DNA of 64,000 bases, taken from assembly GCA_947627205.1 (NCBI GenBank), contig CANQVE010000001.1, positions 151,532 through 215,531 of the forward strand, given 5' to 3'. Positions 42,384 through 54,700 of this stretch are shown piece after piece. How positions within the stretch are numbered: position 1 is the stretch's first letter; every line of letters starts with the position of its first letter. The position numbers and the translations under genes were made by a program. Origin of the DNA: an uncultured Clostridia bacterium (GTDB lineage: Bacteria > Bacillota > Clostridia > Oscillospirales > Ruminococcaceae). The notes beneath the pieces are model-generated. The model did not search any database. It worked only from the letters and a program-made list of their open reading frames with translations, and had not been told where the DNA came from.

Positions 42384-42520
42384 TGCAGTATACAGTGTAC
42401 GCATTATCCGCCTTCGGCGGAAAACGCTATGTACAGTAGTCAGTATAAGGTGTCCGCCTTACGGCGGATCTTTTAGATTGTTTTCAAGTCAAAATCTTTT
42501 CCTATAATATGGAAATTCCT

Positions 42521-42549
42521 GCTCTGCCGTGAAACGGCGGGGCTTTTTT
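42521..42549 (+). terminator. intrinsic terminator before the giant surface-protein gene
   Basis: 10-base stem (42521-42530 with 42534-42543, two G-U pairs), GAA loop, six T. Probably the final stop for read-through from the tRNA unit. The gap 42346-42728 otherwise contains short hairpins and the next promoter. Confidence 0.75.
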
Positions 42550-42636
42550 CACGGTCACAAATAACAAAGCCAAAACGCAAAAATCGTCAAACTGTACAAA
42601 AAAGCGGTTCAAAGATGAAAAATTATTCATAATTAC

Positions 42637-42665
42637 TTGAAAGAAAAAAGTTTTTCTGTTACAAT
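42637..42665 (+). promoter_or_regulatory. promoter of the giant surface-protein gene
   Basis: TTGAAA (42637-42642), 17-base spacer, TACAAT (42660-42665), 63 bases before the ATG. Confidence 0.65.
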
Positions 42666-42728
42666 TACAGTGTGCATCTATCTATATAAATAATGCTCTA
42701 ATATATTTTTCTCTAGGGGGAACTTTAT

Positions 42729-45700
42729 ATGAAAACAAAAAAAGGATTCAATCGTTTAGTTTCAGTGTTACTGAGCTTCGCGATAGTTATTTCAACCTTC
42801 GCGGGGTTGTCGCTGAATTGGTTTGAAGTAGCGGCTAGCGGAGAGTCACAAGTCCCTATGCATATTATCATTACTCAGTGGCATACGGTGAATGAAGCCG
42901 GCGACGTCCCTGACGGCGGCAAAAAGGCGGAAACCATATTAGACGGATATTTGTGGAAAATATCCGAAGGTGTATATAAATTTAACGATAGTGCCACTGA
43001 ATCGAGTAGCACTAATAAAGCTAAAACTCCGAAAGGCGAAGTAAACTATAATTTTTCAGAGACAACCGGCGTTGTGACCATAAAATCGAACGTTCGCCGT
43101 GAAGATAATACAGCCGACGGCAAAACGCTGGAGAAATATGCAGGATTTTCTGTTTCTGCAGGACACACTTGCGTTGAAGTTACAGACGCGGGCGACGACT
43201 CAACTATGACCATAACCTATGACCCAAACATACATCTTGTAAAGGCGCACACTTTCTATACAAACACCAGTATGTATGTTGCGGGTGCTACTAATGATCT
43301 GGTAAGCGGCACGGACGGATCAAAGTTTACAGACGGTCGCGACACTTTCTATGGTTATATAGATGATGACGGTAATATAAAATCTGTCGAAGCTAAAGAT
43401 GCGCTTGATTCAGACGGCAGAATTAAAGAAGAATATGAGGTTCAAGAACTCACCAAATACTACAACACTGCCGAAGGTCTGCATACCGACAAGACGGCTA
43501 TGCTCAATACTATGGAAGCCCTGAACGACGGCAGAACTTTTGACCTCGACCTTGAAGCGTGGTTCGTAGGAAACAAGACCGCAAATGTCGGTCTTATCCT
43601 GGACGCGTCGGGAAGTATGGCTAACCCTGCGTCAGAAACAAAACAGATAAAAGTAGATTCAGAAATATTTGATGGTCATTCCGATTATATAGATGAAACA
43701 ACCGGTCTGCTCACTCAGGAAGCTGTTGACAAGATACTCAATAAGAATAATACCGACAACTCAAAACTGGGCGTATCGGGCTATACATATTATATTTTTG
43801 ATCCCCGCAACGATACCAACGAACAGGTTCCTATCGGTTATTGGGACGGCGTTAATATGGGCGAGGTGACGCATGAAGAAACCGGATATAAACTTCCTGC
43901 ACATGATAGTTTGATTGCATATTATGGTTTCCCCAAATGGGGTGTAGTGGCTAGTACTACGGGAGATGACCGTGATTGGGGCTTAAATTTAGCTAATTAT
44001 GTTACAAATGGCAACAAATACAACTATGCATACAACTTAAATCCTGTTTCACCGAGTTCGGATGGTTCTGTTACATTTGGCACAGGCAGACTAATGGAGT
44101 CGATAGGCAGTGGCTCAAGCGGCGCTAAGAAAAACCTCGATCATTCTGGTAGTAACGGTATAAATGTAACATATGCCAGCAATAGTTCAACTATAAGTAA
44201 TGCTATAAAACTAGCAGAGTTTTACAACAACGGTACTTTTACGTTGTCATTTGCAATAACAAAGAATGGACACAGACAGTCCTCAGAAAGTAGTCCAAAT
44301 CTTGACGAGCTTATATATATCGGACCGACAAAGGCAAGTTCAAACCAAGAGTATTATCGACTTTACCGTAATGGTAATGGTTCAAGCGGTCACCTCAGAT
44401 TGGATCTTGGCGATGATACAATATTTAATTCTAATGGTAAATTAAGTAGTGGAAAATTTTTCGATAACGGTAAAGGCACTCAGTATGTAACGTTTGTTTT
44501 TGATTCTGATAATAGAACAATAAAAACATATATAAACGGCGAGCTTTTGAATACATATGAAGGTAATGTACTATCAGGTTCAACCAGCATCATACTTGGC
44601 GGACTTAAAGATCAAGCGAATGGTATTGATATATTTATAGATGAGGTATATATATACAAAACAGCACTTGATCAAACAGAAGTTTCAGATCTTTATAATA
44701 ACTACCAAAATGGTAGTTATAACAAATCGCAAGATTCATATGAAAACAGAAATGGAGAAACAACAAATACAGGCAGTAAATTTGTTGCAGAAGCCGACTT
44801 AAACGAAGAGGGAACCACAACCAGCCAGCTCGACGACAAATGCGCTATGCTTGACGACAAAGGCACCGTTCTTGCAAGTGTTGAAAAAAATCTTCCCGGT
44901 ACAGATGCCGATCGTACAGGCTGGTATTATGTCAGCTTCCTAAGCAACTATTATTCTAATTACTTTTCTGAAGAAGTCGGCACGTCCAAAGAGTTCCGTT
45001 ATCTGCAAGCAAAATATGATAAGAATTTGAATGATAAATCAGAAACAGGATATTATATATTCCATTACCAAGGAAAAAACGACCCTGTACAATTTAAACT
45101 TACTGATGATTTTGCCAATAAAGAGACTTTGGCAGCCTTAGAACCAATTCCGTTTTCGGGCGATGACGATGGAAATTATCAAGGACGATATAAACAAGTA
45201 ATATACAATAAAGATGGCAAAGCAGATAACAGCCCGCTGAAGTTTTTCGTGAACGAAGAGGGTTATTTGTGCTGCTTCTATACCACCAGCAACAACACCA
45301 GCGCTAAAAAGATGGATGAAGCAGCTATCGGCTGGTCGTATGTTTATGAGAAAACAGATGATGGCGACACCAAGGTTGAGGCTCTGCAAAAGGCGCTCGG
45401 TACGTTTGCAACAGGTTTGAACGAAAAAATTCCGTCAGCGAGTTTGTCAGCCGCTCGTTTCTCGGTAGCAAAAAAGGAAGCAGATTCTAAGAATGGAATA
45501 AATGATTTTGATTATAACCAGCTCGTTCTGCTGGATTGGACTAACCAACCTAAAGAAGCGAACGATATACTGAGCTTAAATCGTGGCAGCGGCGCTTCTA
45601 CCGAGTTTGAAAAATCCGCGAAAAATAAAATCGACCAGTACAACTATGGTCTTACAGGCGGTACAAATACCTATACAGGACTTCAGGCTTATTTGGAAAA

Positions 45701-48700
45701 TCTTCATCCAAAAATGCCGAGCGGAAGTGTTGATGATGAAAAATATCTTATCATTTTTACAGACGGAAAAGATACTGTTCTCAACAATAGTAAAGCAGCA
45801 GATCTAAAAGCGAAAATATCAGAAAATCCTGCTTATGAGTTAGCCGAACAACTTAGGAAAGAGGGCTATACAATATTCTGCGTAATATTGTCGGCAGGTT
45901 CTGTTAAAAAAGGCTCTGATGACTATAATCAGGCGTTGAAGTTTTTGGCGTCGCTGGCTTATGGTCAGGAAAAATTGATGGAAATAGCCGGCGATAATAT
46001 TTATAATGATGGTGTAAATATAGACCCTGAAGATGAAAAATATGACCTTTTGTTCTCCGGAAATGATACTACTCAACTTCAATCCGCTTTTGAAAATATT
46101 CTTAAATCCATCTCCGAAGACCTCGAAGACTACACCGTTCAGGACTATATCGACCCGCGTTTTGACCTTGTGGATTCACGCGGCAATGTAATACATCTTA
46201 ACGCAGACGGAAAAATAACCGCAAATGACTCGGACAAGAAAGACGTTACAAATTTTCTCACTATAAAGAGTACAGATGATGAGTATGAACACAAAGGTGA
46301 AAATCTGTCCGATAAGGTCTATGCGGAAGTATCTCTTACCTACGGCTCTGACAAGAATGCTGCTACCGCACACCTGCACTTTGACAGCAATGATAATATG
46401 TATTATCTTAAGTGGGTGAATCAGACAATACCGTCTTGTGTTGTAGGCGACAACACTTTGTCTGTCTGGAAATCCACCGTCACCATTCGCGCAAAGGACG
46501 ACTTTATCGGCGGAAACGCCGTTCTCACCAACGGCAACGGTGATCATCAGAACTATGTTTATAAGAATGAGAGTGAATCCTCAGGTACGGATAATACCCA
46601 AAAAGATAAAGAAGATGACACAGTTTCCAAAGGTTTCCCCCGCACCACAGTAAACGTGCCTGTACCGAGCCTTGTTATAAATGGCGATAAGCAGACCATT
46701 TATATGGGCGAGGAGCTTACTCCCGACGGAGTAGCAGAGAAGTTAGGCGCGACCATTACTGATAAATGGAGCGAGGATCCAACAGATGTGTCAAAATGGT
46801 ACTGGGATTATCTGACACGTTACGCTAAGAAAGAAAGCACAAGATATCCGAACGGTTTGCAGGATATAATTGCTGAAATCGTAAAAGCGGCAAGCGATCC
46901 AAGCAATCCGTCCAAATCATACGATTATTTCTACATTTCCGATAAAGACGAAAGCAACCAGACAGGTGACGAGAATCATCACGAAAAAGACAAGTTCGGT
47001 ACTCTTGTATTTAAATGGGAAACGGTATATGGTGATGGTAATCCTTATCCGGATAATGAGGATAAAGTAACCACCGACACGCTTAAAAGAGTATCTGCAT
47101 TAACTGTAACTTATATTCCTCTGCTGGCTAACGACGGTAACAAGGAAGATACAGAAAAGGACAGAGAGGACTATAACAAGGAAACTGTCCAAGCCGAGTA
47201 TGAGAAATCTACAAGCACCGATAAACCGATCTACTTATGGGATCCCGACTACAAGCCTGCCCCCGGTAAAGCAACCGAAAAAGAAGAATCGGAAGGTGAA
47301 GATACAAACAGACTTGAAGATAAGGGCACATACACGACCGATATCGTAAAGGGCGAAATATGGCTTGATTGGGAAATTGATGAGAAAGACATTGCATTCC
47401 TTAAGGAGCATTTCCCGAATCTGACGATCAAATATTCTGTTGATCTTAAACGTAAGTATAATTCTATTGATGACACCGTAGGTACGTTTTCATTTACTAT
47501 GCCTGTTTCTAAGTTGAAACCTGTTTCTGAATTGGGAGTAGAAAAATCATACAAAGTCAAGGCAGAATTTAAAATCAATGAAAGTCCAACATCGGGATTG
47601 GACTATGTAACCATGCTCAAAAATTACGGCTTGCCTATAGGTGAGTATACGCTTGGTAAGCCGACTATCACCTTTGAAAAGGATAATGAACCTATTACAG
47701 ACTTTAAAGGCTTTACATTTAATGCTCCTACTATTGAGCAGGAAGACATTGTAAGTTTGTTTGAAGAGTATTTTAAAGGTTACTCCGATACTGTCGCAAC
47801 AGCAGAAGGTTCGAGTGAAACTACAGATGAATTAACCAAAAAATATACAGCGCCAACATCTGGTGACGCCATTTATCTGGGTTATGGCAGTACAGGTGTC
47901 TATGACGAGAACGGTGAGATCAAAAAGGGCGAAACCGTAACCCGCCGTTACACAGACGACCGTTTGGGACTGTTCCGTATATCGGGCGATCCGAGCACGG
48001 GTTCGCTGTCAATAACCAAAACAGTAAAATATGATACGAGTTCATACGGCGCATATAACAAAGATACCGAATTTACGTTTGAAGTAGAGCTGAAAAACGC
48101 CGACGGTTCACCAGCTGACGGAGAGTTTAGCTATACAATTGAAGAGGAAGGTGGCGGAACGAGAACCGGAACAATCGACGCCACAAACAAGACAATTACG
48201 CTGAAAGACCAAGAAACTGCCACTATTAAAGGTATCCCCGTAGGAACAACATTTACTGTAACTGAAGTAGATGTTCCGGGAGGATATACAGCGGGATATG
48301 AGTATGATCCTTTAGCGAGTGATACAATAACAAATGGTGAAACAAAAGTTACAGTTACCAACACATACAGCGCTTACGGCGAACTTGAACTTAATATTAC
48401 CAAAGAGATCGTAGGCAGAGATTGGATCTATGACGATGTATTTACCTTTGAAGCAACACCAACAGATGACAAAGGTGCAGAGACAACCTATCCCAACGTT
48501 GAAATGCCTGCTGACAATATCGTTGCTAAGGTAACAAAGGGAACATCAGGAACCATCATAGATAAATATCCCATAAAGTTCAACGCTAACGGTGAATATT
48601 ATTTCATTGTTAAGGAAATACATGATACTGATACTCACGGCTTAAATTATGATAAGACTTCATATCTTGTCAAGGTTACTGTAAAACATGAAAATGGCGA

Positions 48701-51700
48701 AGCACTATTAGAAACCATATATGTTACTGTAACTGATGGCGAGCCGGGTAGCGAAGAAGATCCCGGTCTCCCGTTCACAAATAAGGCAAAACCTGTCGAT
48801 TGGTCTTTCGATGTAGAGAAAGAATTGACGGGCAGGGATTGGATTGACGGCGATAAATTTACATTCGGTATAACTCGTACTGATGACGGTTCTGCTGATG
48901 CTGTTACTATGCCAAATCCTTTAACTATTGAAATCAATGATAAAACAGAAGACCACAAAACTTCATCTGGCAATATTACTTTTAACAGTGTCGGAACATA
49001 CACCTTTACCGTCACAGAAACTAAAGGCTCAATTCCCGGCGTAACTTATGACGAAACTAAACACATAATTGAAGTTGTTGTAGAGGCAAATGAATCAGGT
49101 GTGCTTACTGTTACAAGTGTTATTGTTGACACAGTAGAGCAGACAGACCTTGAAGAAAAAACAACGCTTACAATTACCAACACCTACAAGGTACACGGCG
49201 AAGTTAGCATACCTGTTGAAAAGACATTGACGGGACGTAAGGACAATGAGTGGCTCGATACCGATCAGTTTGAATTTGAAATCACATCAGATGACGATGC
49301 GGCAAAAGCAGCTATTGAGAACAGCCAAATTACTATCAAAAAAGATAGTAATGGTAAGGGCAGCTTTACTTTAAGTTTCAATGATATTGAGCTGACAAAA
49401 GACGCACTTGGCAATTACACAAAAACCTTTACCTATCAAGTTTCCGAGGTTAATGGCGGCAAGGGCGGTATAACCTATGATTCAACTGTTTACACCGTAA
49501 CTGTAACAATTTTTGACGACGGAAAGAATAATGGTAATCTTTCCTACACAATTGAAGTTAAAAAACCAGACGACACAGACTACACGGTAGTAACAGGCAA
49601 TATGGTCTTTACAAACGAGTATAAGGCAGAGTCTGTAACTTGGGCTCCGAAGGTATCAAAGACGCTTAAAGGCAGAGAGTGGATAAGTAGCGACAGCTTC
49701 ACATTCACTATTACCGCTGACAGCACAAATCCCGAGGGCGCTTCATTAACTGACAAAGAAACTATCACCATTAAAACAACAAGCGCAGGAACAGGTAATG
49801 TTAGGAATAATAGCTTTACCGGAATTACTTTCAGTAAGGCAGGCGAATACAAATTCACCGTTTCCGAAGTTAAACCCTCAACGTCTGCTATACTCGGTGT
49901 AGATTATTCCAGCACCAAATACGAAGTAACCGTTGTTGTAGAAGATAACAAAAACGGTCAGCTCGAGATATTTAGCATTACTTATGTAAACAGTACCACA
50001 AACACAAAAACAGAGGTAAAGTCTAATTTTGATGGAATAACTCTTCCTTTCACAAACAACTATTCCGCGTCAGGCACTGCAACATTTACTGTTGAGAAAA
50101 CGCTTACAGGCAGAGGGTGGAAAAATGACGATACGTTCACGTTTACACTTACGCCTGACACCAAAAATCCTGAAGGCGCTAAAGTTTATGATGAAAACGG
50201 AAAAGAAATTACCGGGGAAATCATTCTGTCCAACAGCGACCTGACTAATAAAACGGTTAGCAAGGAGTTTACTGTCAAGTTTGAAGGCATTTCCTTTGAA
50301 GACGGAAACTCCAAAGAATATAAGTTTACTCTGAAAGAAGTTATTCCTACTACTAATCCCTCTAAGGGAATAACCTATGATAAGACAGAGTACGAGATCG
50401 TAGTGACTGTTAAAGATGAGGACTACAATGGCGAACTTGAAACGACAGTCAAGGTAAATGGAACAGAAAACGAAACAGCAAAGTTCACAAACACATACAA
50501 GGCAACAACTCCTGCAACTTGGGCGCCGACAGTATCAAAGACGCTTGAAAATCGTGATAATTGGATAAGTAGCGACAAGTTTGTATTTGATATTCAGTTT
50601 AAGGGTACAGATACTACGCATGTAACTATGCCCACTAACACTAGTATAACTATTGACAGCAATACAGCTGATCATACCGCATCATTAAAAGACGCCATAA
50701 AGTTTGATACGGCAGGAACATATACTTTTGAAATCAGTGAGCAAAAAGACACTGCCGGCGGAGGAATAACTTATTCTAACACTGTATACGAAGTAAACGT
50801 CACAATAGCTGATGGCGGAAATGGTAGCCTTTATGTTGCAAGCGTTGCCTATGATGATATCAATGACAGCACCACAGGCAAGACCACAGTTGAAACGGAT
50901 GGTGTTAAAGACCTCAAGTTCAGCTTTACGAATGTATATACTGATCAACCTGTTGACTGGACTGTTTCGATAAACAAAACGCTTACAGGCAGAGAGGGCG
51001 AATGGCTCGACGGCATTGATGTGTTTAATTTCATCATAGAGCTTTTGGGTGATGACACAAATGTTGAAATGCCGGCGAATAAATCTGTTGTAATTGACAA
51101 CCAAGACAGTAAAAATACTGCAGGCGTAAGGTCAGATTCCTTTGAAAAAATAACCTTTAAACAAAAAGGAGAATATACCTTTAAAGTTTATGAAGCAAAA
51201 GGCAGTGCCGGAGGAATCCATTATGATCAAACCGAATATTACCTGACTGTTTATGTAGACAGCGATAATATAGGAAATTTGATTATAACCCGTGTAAAGT
51301 ATGGTTATGAGGAAGATGAAATTAATAAGGATTTTGAAAATGGTTATGATCCAAATAATGTTCAATTGAGCTTTACAAACACCCATTCCCATAAGTCAGT
51401 TAATTGGGCTCCCAAAGTTCAGAAAAAACTTAGCGGTAGAAATTGGGCAACAAACGACAAGTTTAAATTCACTATTTCTTATAATGGCACAGAAGGCACC
51501 GATAAGATAGTTATGCCAACTGATTATACTGCTACTGTAAATGCCAAAAGCGAAGAAAGCAAGTCTCAGTTTAATCAGATAGTGTTTAAAGAAATAGGCG
51601 TGTATACTTTCACCGTTTACGAGCAGGATCTCACTGAAGATCAGATAAAGAAAGGACTTACAAAGGATACCGCTGTATACGAAATCACAGTAACGGTTAA

Positions 51701-54700
51701 GAGCTATAACGGCACGGAACCCGGACACGAGGACGAGGACGGCAAGCTTTACATTGACAGCGTAACAGTCAACGGCGTAAAGTCTGATTCAATTGATGTA
51801 GTTCTTCCTTTCACAAACAACTATACCGCAAAGGGCGAAGCAAAGTTTAAAGTTCAGAAAAACCTTACAGGCAGAAATTGGAAAGACGGCGATGAATTCT
51901 CATTTACAATTACGTCTGATGTAAACAATCCTAAAGACGGCGAAGTTACAATTTCTGAAAGCAACTTTAAACTTGATAGCGACAAGGCGAAAGAGTTGAC
52001 GATCACATTCAACAACATCACCTTTGGCGAAAAAGAAAATAAAAAGACCTATACTTTCACTTTGACAGAAGACGACGGCAGTATTCCCGGAGTAACCTAT
52101 AGCAATAAAACATACGAGATAAAAGTTACTGTTGAAGATAAGGACTACAATGGCGAACTTGAAACGACAGTAGTGATAACTGACACTGAAACCAAAGAAA
52201 CAACAACTGTTGCAACTTTCACAAACACATACAAGGCAACAACTCCTGCAACTTGGAGACCGAAAGTATCAAAGACGCTTAGCGGAAGAACTTGGCTAAA
52301 GGAAGACAGCTTCACATTTACTCTCGAGCATAATAGTGCTCTTGTAGAGGGAGGAGAACCCGAATACGGCGTTACAATGCCTGTTAAAATCAAAGCAACA
52401 CTTGCAGGCAAGGTCGACACAAATGATGTTGCTGAGGCAATCTTTGGCGAGATCAAATTCAGCAAGGCAGGAAATTATGGATTCACCATAAAAGAGACAC
52501 CGGGCACAGGCGACAATGGTCTTACTTATGACGAGCACGTTTACAACGTAATTGTCACAATAGCCGACGACCAAAATGGTAAACTTTATGTTGAAAGCAT
52601 TTCCTATGATGACTCGACTATAGTAAAAGAAAAAATTTCGGACCATAGGTTCAGCTTTACGAATGACTATACTGATAAACCTGTCAATTGGACTGTCACG
52701 ATAAACAAGACACTTGACGGCAGAGAGGGCGAATGGCTCGACGGCATTGATGTGTTTAAATTCTTCATAAAACTTGATGAAGGCGATAGCACAAATGTTG
52801 ATATGCCGACGAAAAATTATATCCAAATCGATAAGGACAGCAATAATATAGGTGGCGTAAGGTCTGCTTCTTTCGGCGAAATAGTTTTCAAACAAAAAGG
52901 TGTCTATACCTTTAAAGTTCATGAAGAACAGGGCGAAGCAGGAGGAATTTTGTATGATTCAACCGAGCATATACTGATTGTTCATGTAGACAGCAACAAT
53001 AAAGGAAATTTGGTTATAACTAGTGTTGAGCATGATACCGACGCCGATCATGAAGGCGTTGATGAAACATTGACAGAAACAAGCGCCAAAAATGTTCAGC
53101 TGAAGTTTGAAAATCATCATTCTCATACTGCAGTCGATTGGAAGCCCAGCGTTCAGAAAACGCTTATTGGCAGAGATTGGGTACAAGGCGACAGCTTTAA
53201 ATTCCGTATCACATACAATGGCGTCGCTGATAAAAATAAGATAATCATGCCGACGGATACTACAATCTCAGTCGTCAACAAAGAAAGCAAACAATTTAAT
53301 ACGATAAGGTTTGTTGAAATTGGCGAGTATACTTTCACCGTTTCCGAGCAGAATCTCACTGAAGATCAGATAAAGAAAGGACTTACAAAGGATACCGCTG
53401 TATACGAAATCACAGTAACGGTTAAGAGCTATAACGGCATAGATGACGGACACAAGGACGGCGACCTTTACATTGACAGCGTAACAGTCAACGGCGCAAA
53501 GTCTGATTCAATTGATGTAGTTCTTCCTTTCACAAACAACTATACTGCGTCAGGCAAAGCAGATCTTAGCGTTCAGAAAACGCTTGAAGGCAAAGAGTGG
53601 GACGGCGACAACTTCACATTCACTCTTACGCCGGAGACTGAATATAAAGGAGTTAAAATTCCCGAAATCGGTCTGAGCAGTTCAGCTAAGCAGAATTTTG
53701 AGATCGAATTTGACAACATCATCTTTGAAAACGGCAATTCTAATGTTTATAACTTCACTTTGAAAGAAAACGGCGGCGATGTTCCCGGAATGGTCTATGA
53801 TGAGACCGTATACAATATCAAAGTGACAGTTACCGATAACCACGATGGCACAATCAGTTCAACAGTCGAGGTAACTAATGCTGACGGTACTCAAGCAAAA
53901 GACAATGTTGCGGCGTTTACAAACACCTACAAGCCGACTCCTGCAAGCTGGGCTCCTAAGGTTTCAAAAACGCTTACAGGCAGAAATTGGAAAGACACCG
54001 ACAAGTTCACATTCAGCATTTCGCTCGACGGAACTTCCGACAATGTAACATTCGCTGACGGCGGAAAGGCTGTCATCAATGGAACAGATGCGGAAAAGAC
54101 CAAGAGCTTTGGCGAAATCACTTTCACTAAGGCAGGCACATATACTTTCACCGTAAAGGAGGAAGGCACAGACGGCAACGGTCTTACTTATGACAAGCAC
54201 AAGTACGAAGTCACTGTATATGTAACCGACGAAAACGGAGTTCTGAAGATAAGCTCAATTATCTACGAAGGCAAGAAAGTTACAGACGAATTCAACGAAG
54301 TAACATTCACGTTCGAGAACAAATATGAACCCAAGCCCGCTACATGGACTCCCTCAGTCACCAAGGTCATTACTTACAAACCGACGTGGGAAAGCAATTA
54401 TAAATTCGACTTCACGATAACTCCTCCCGCGGGAACTGACGGCGTTAAATACGCAGAGAATACTGTAACGGCAGACAGCGAACATCATACCGTAAACTTC
54501 CCGACTGTTACATTTACAGCCGCAGGAAAGTATGAATTCACAGTACAAGAGAAGCAAGGCGATATAAGTGCTGTCAAATATGACACTGCTCCTCACAAGA
54601 TAACCGTAACAGTAGAAGACATAGACGGCGAGCTTAAAGTTACAGGAGTCAGCGGAACCGACGCAGGAAGCAACAGCAACTTGACAATAACGAACACATA

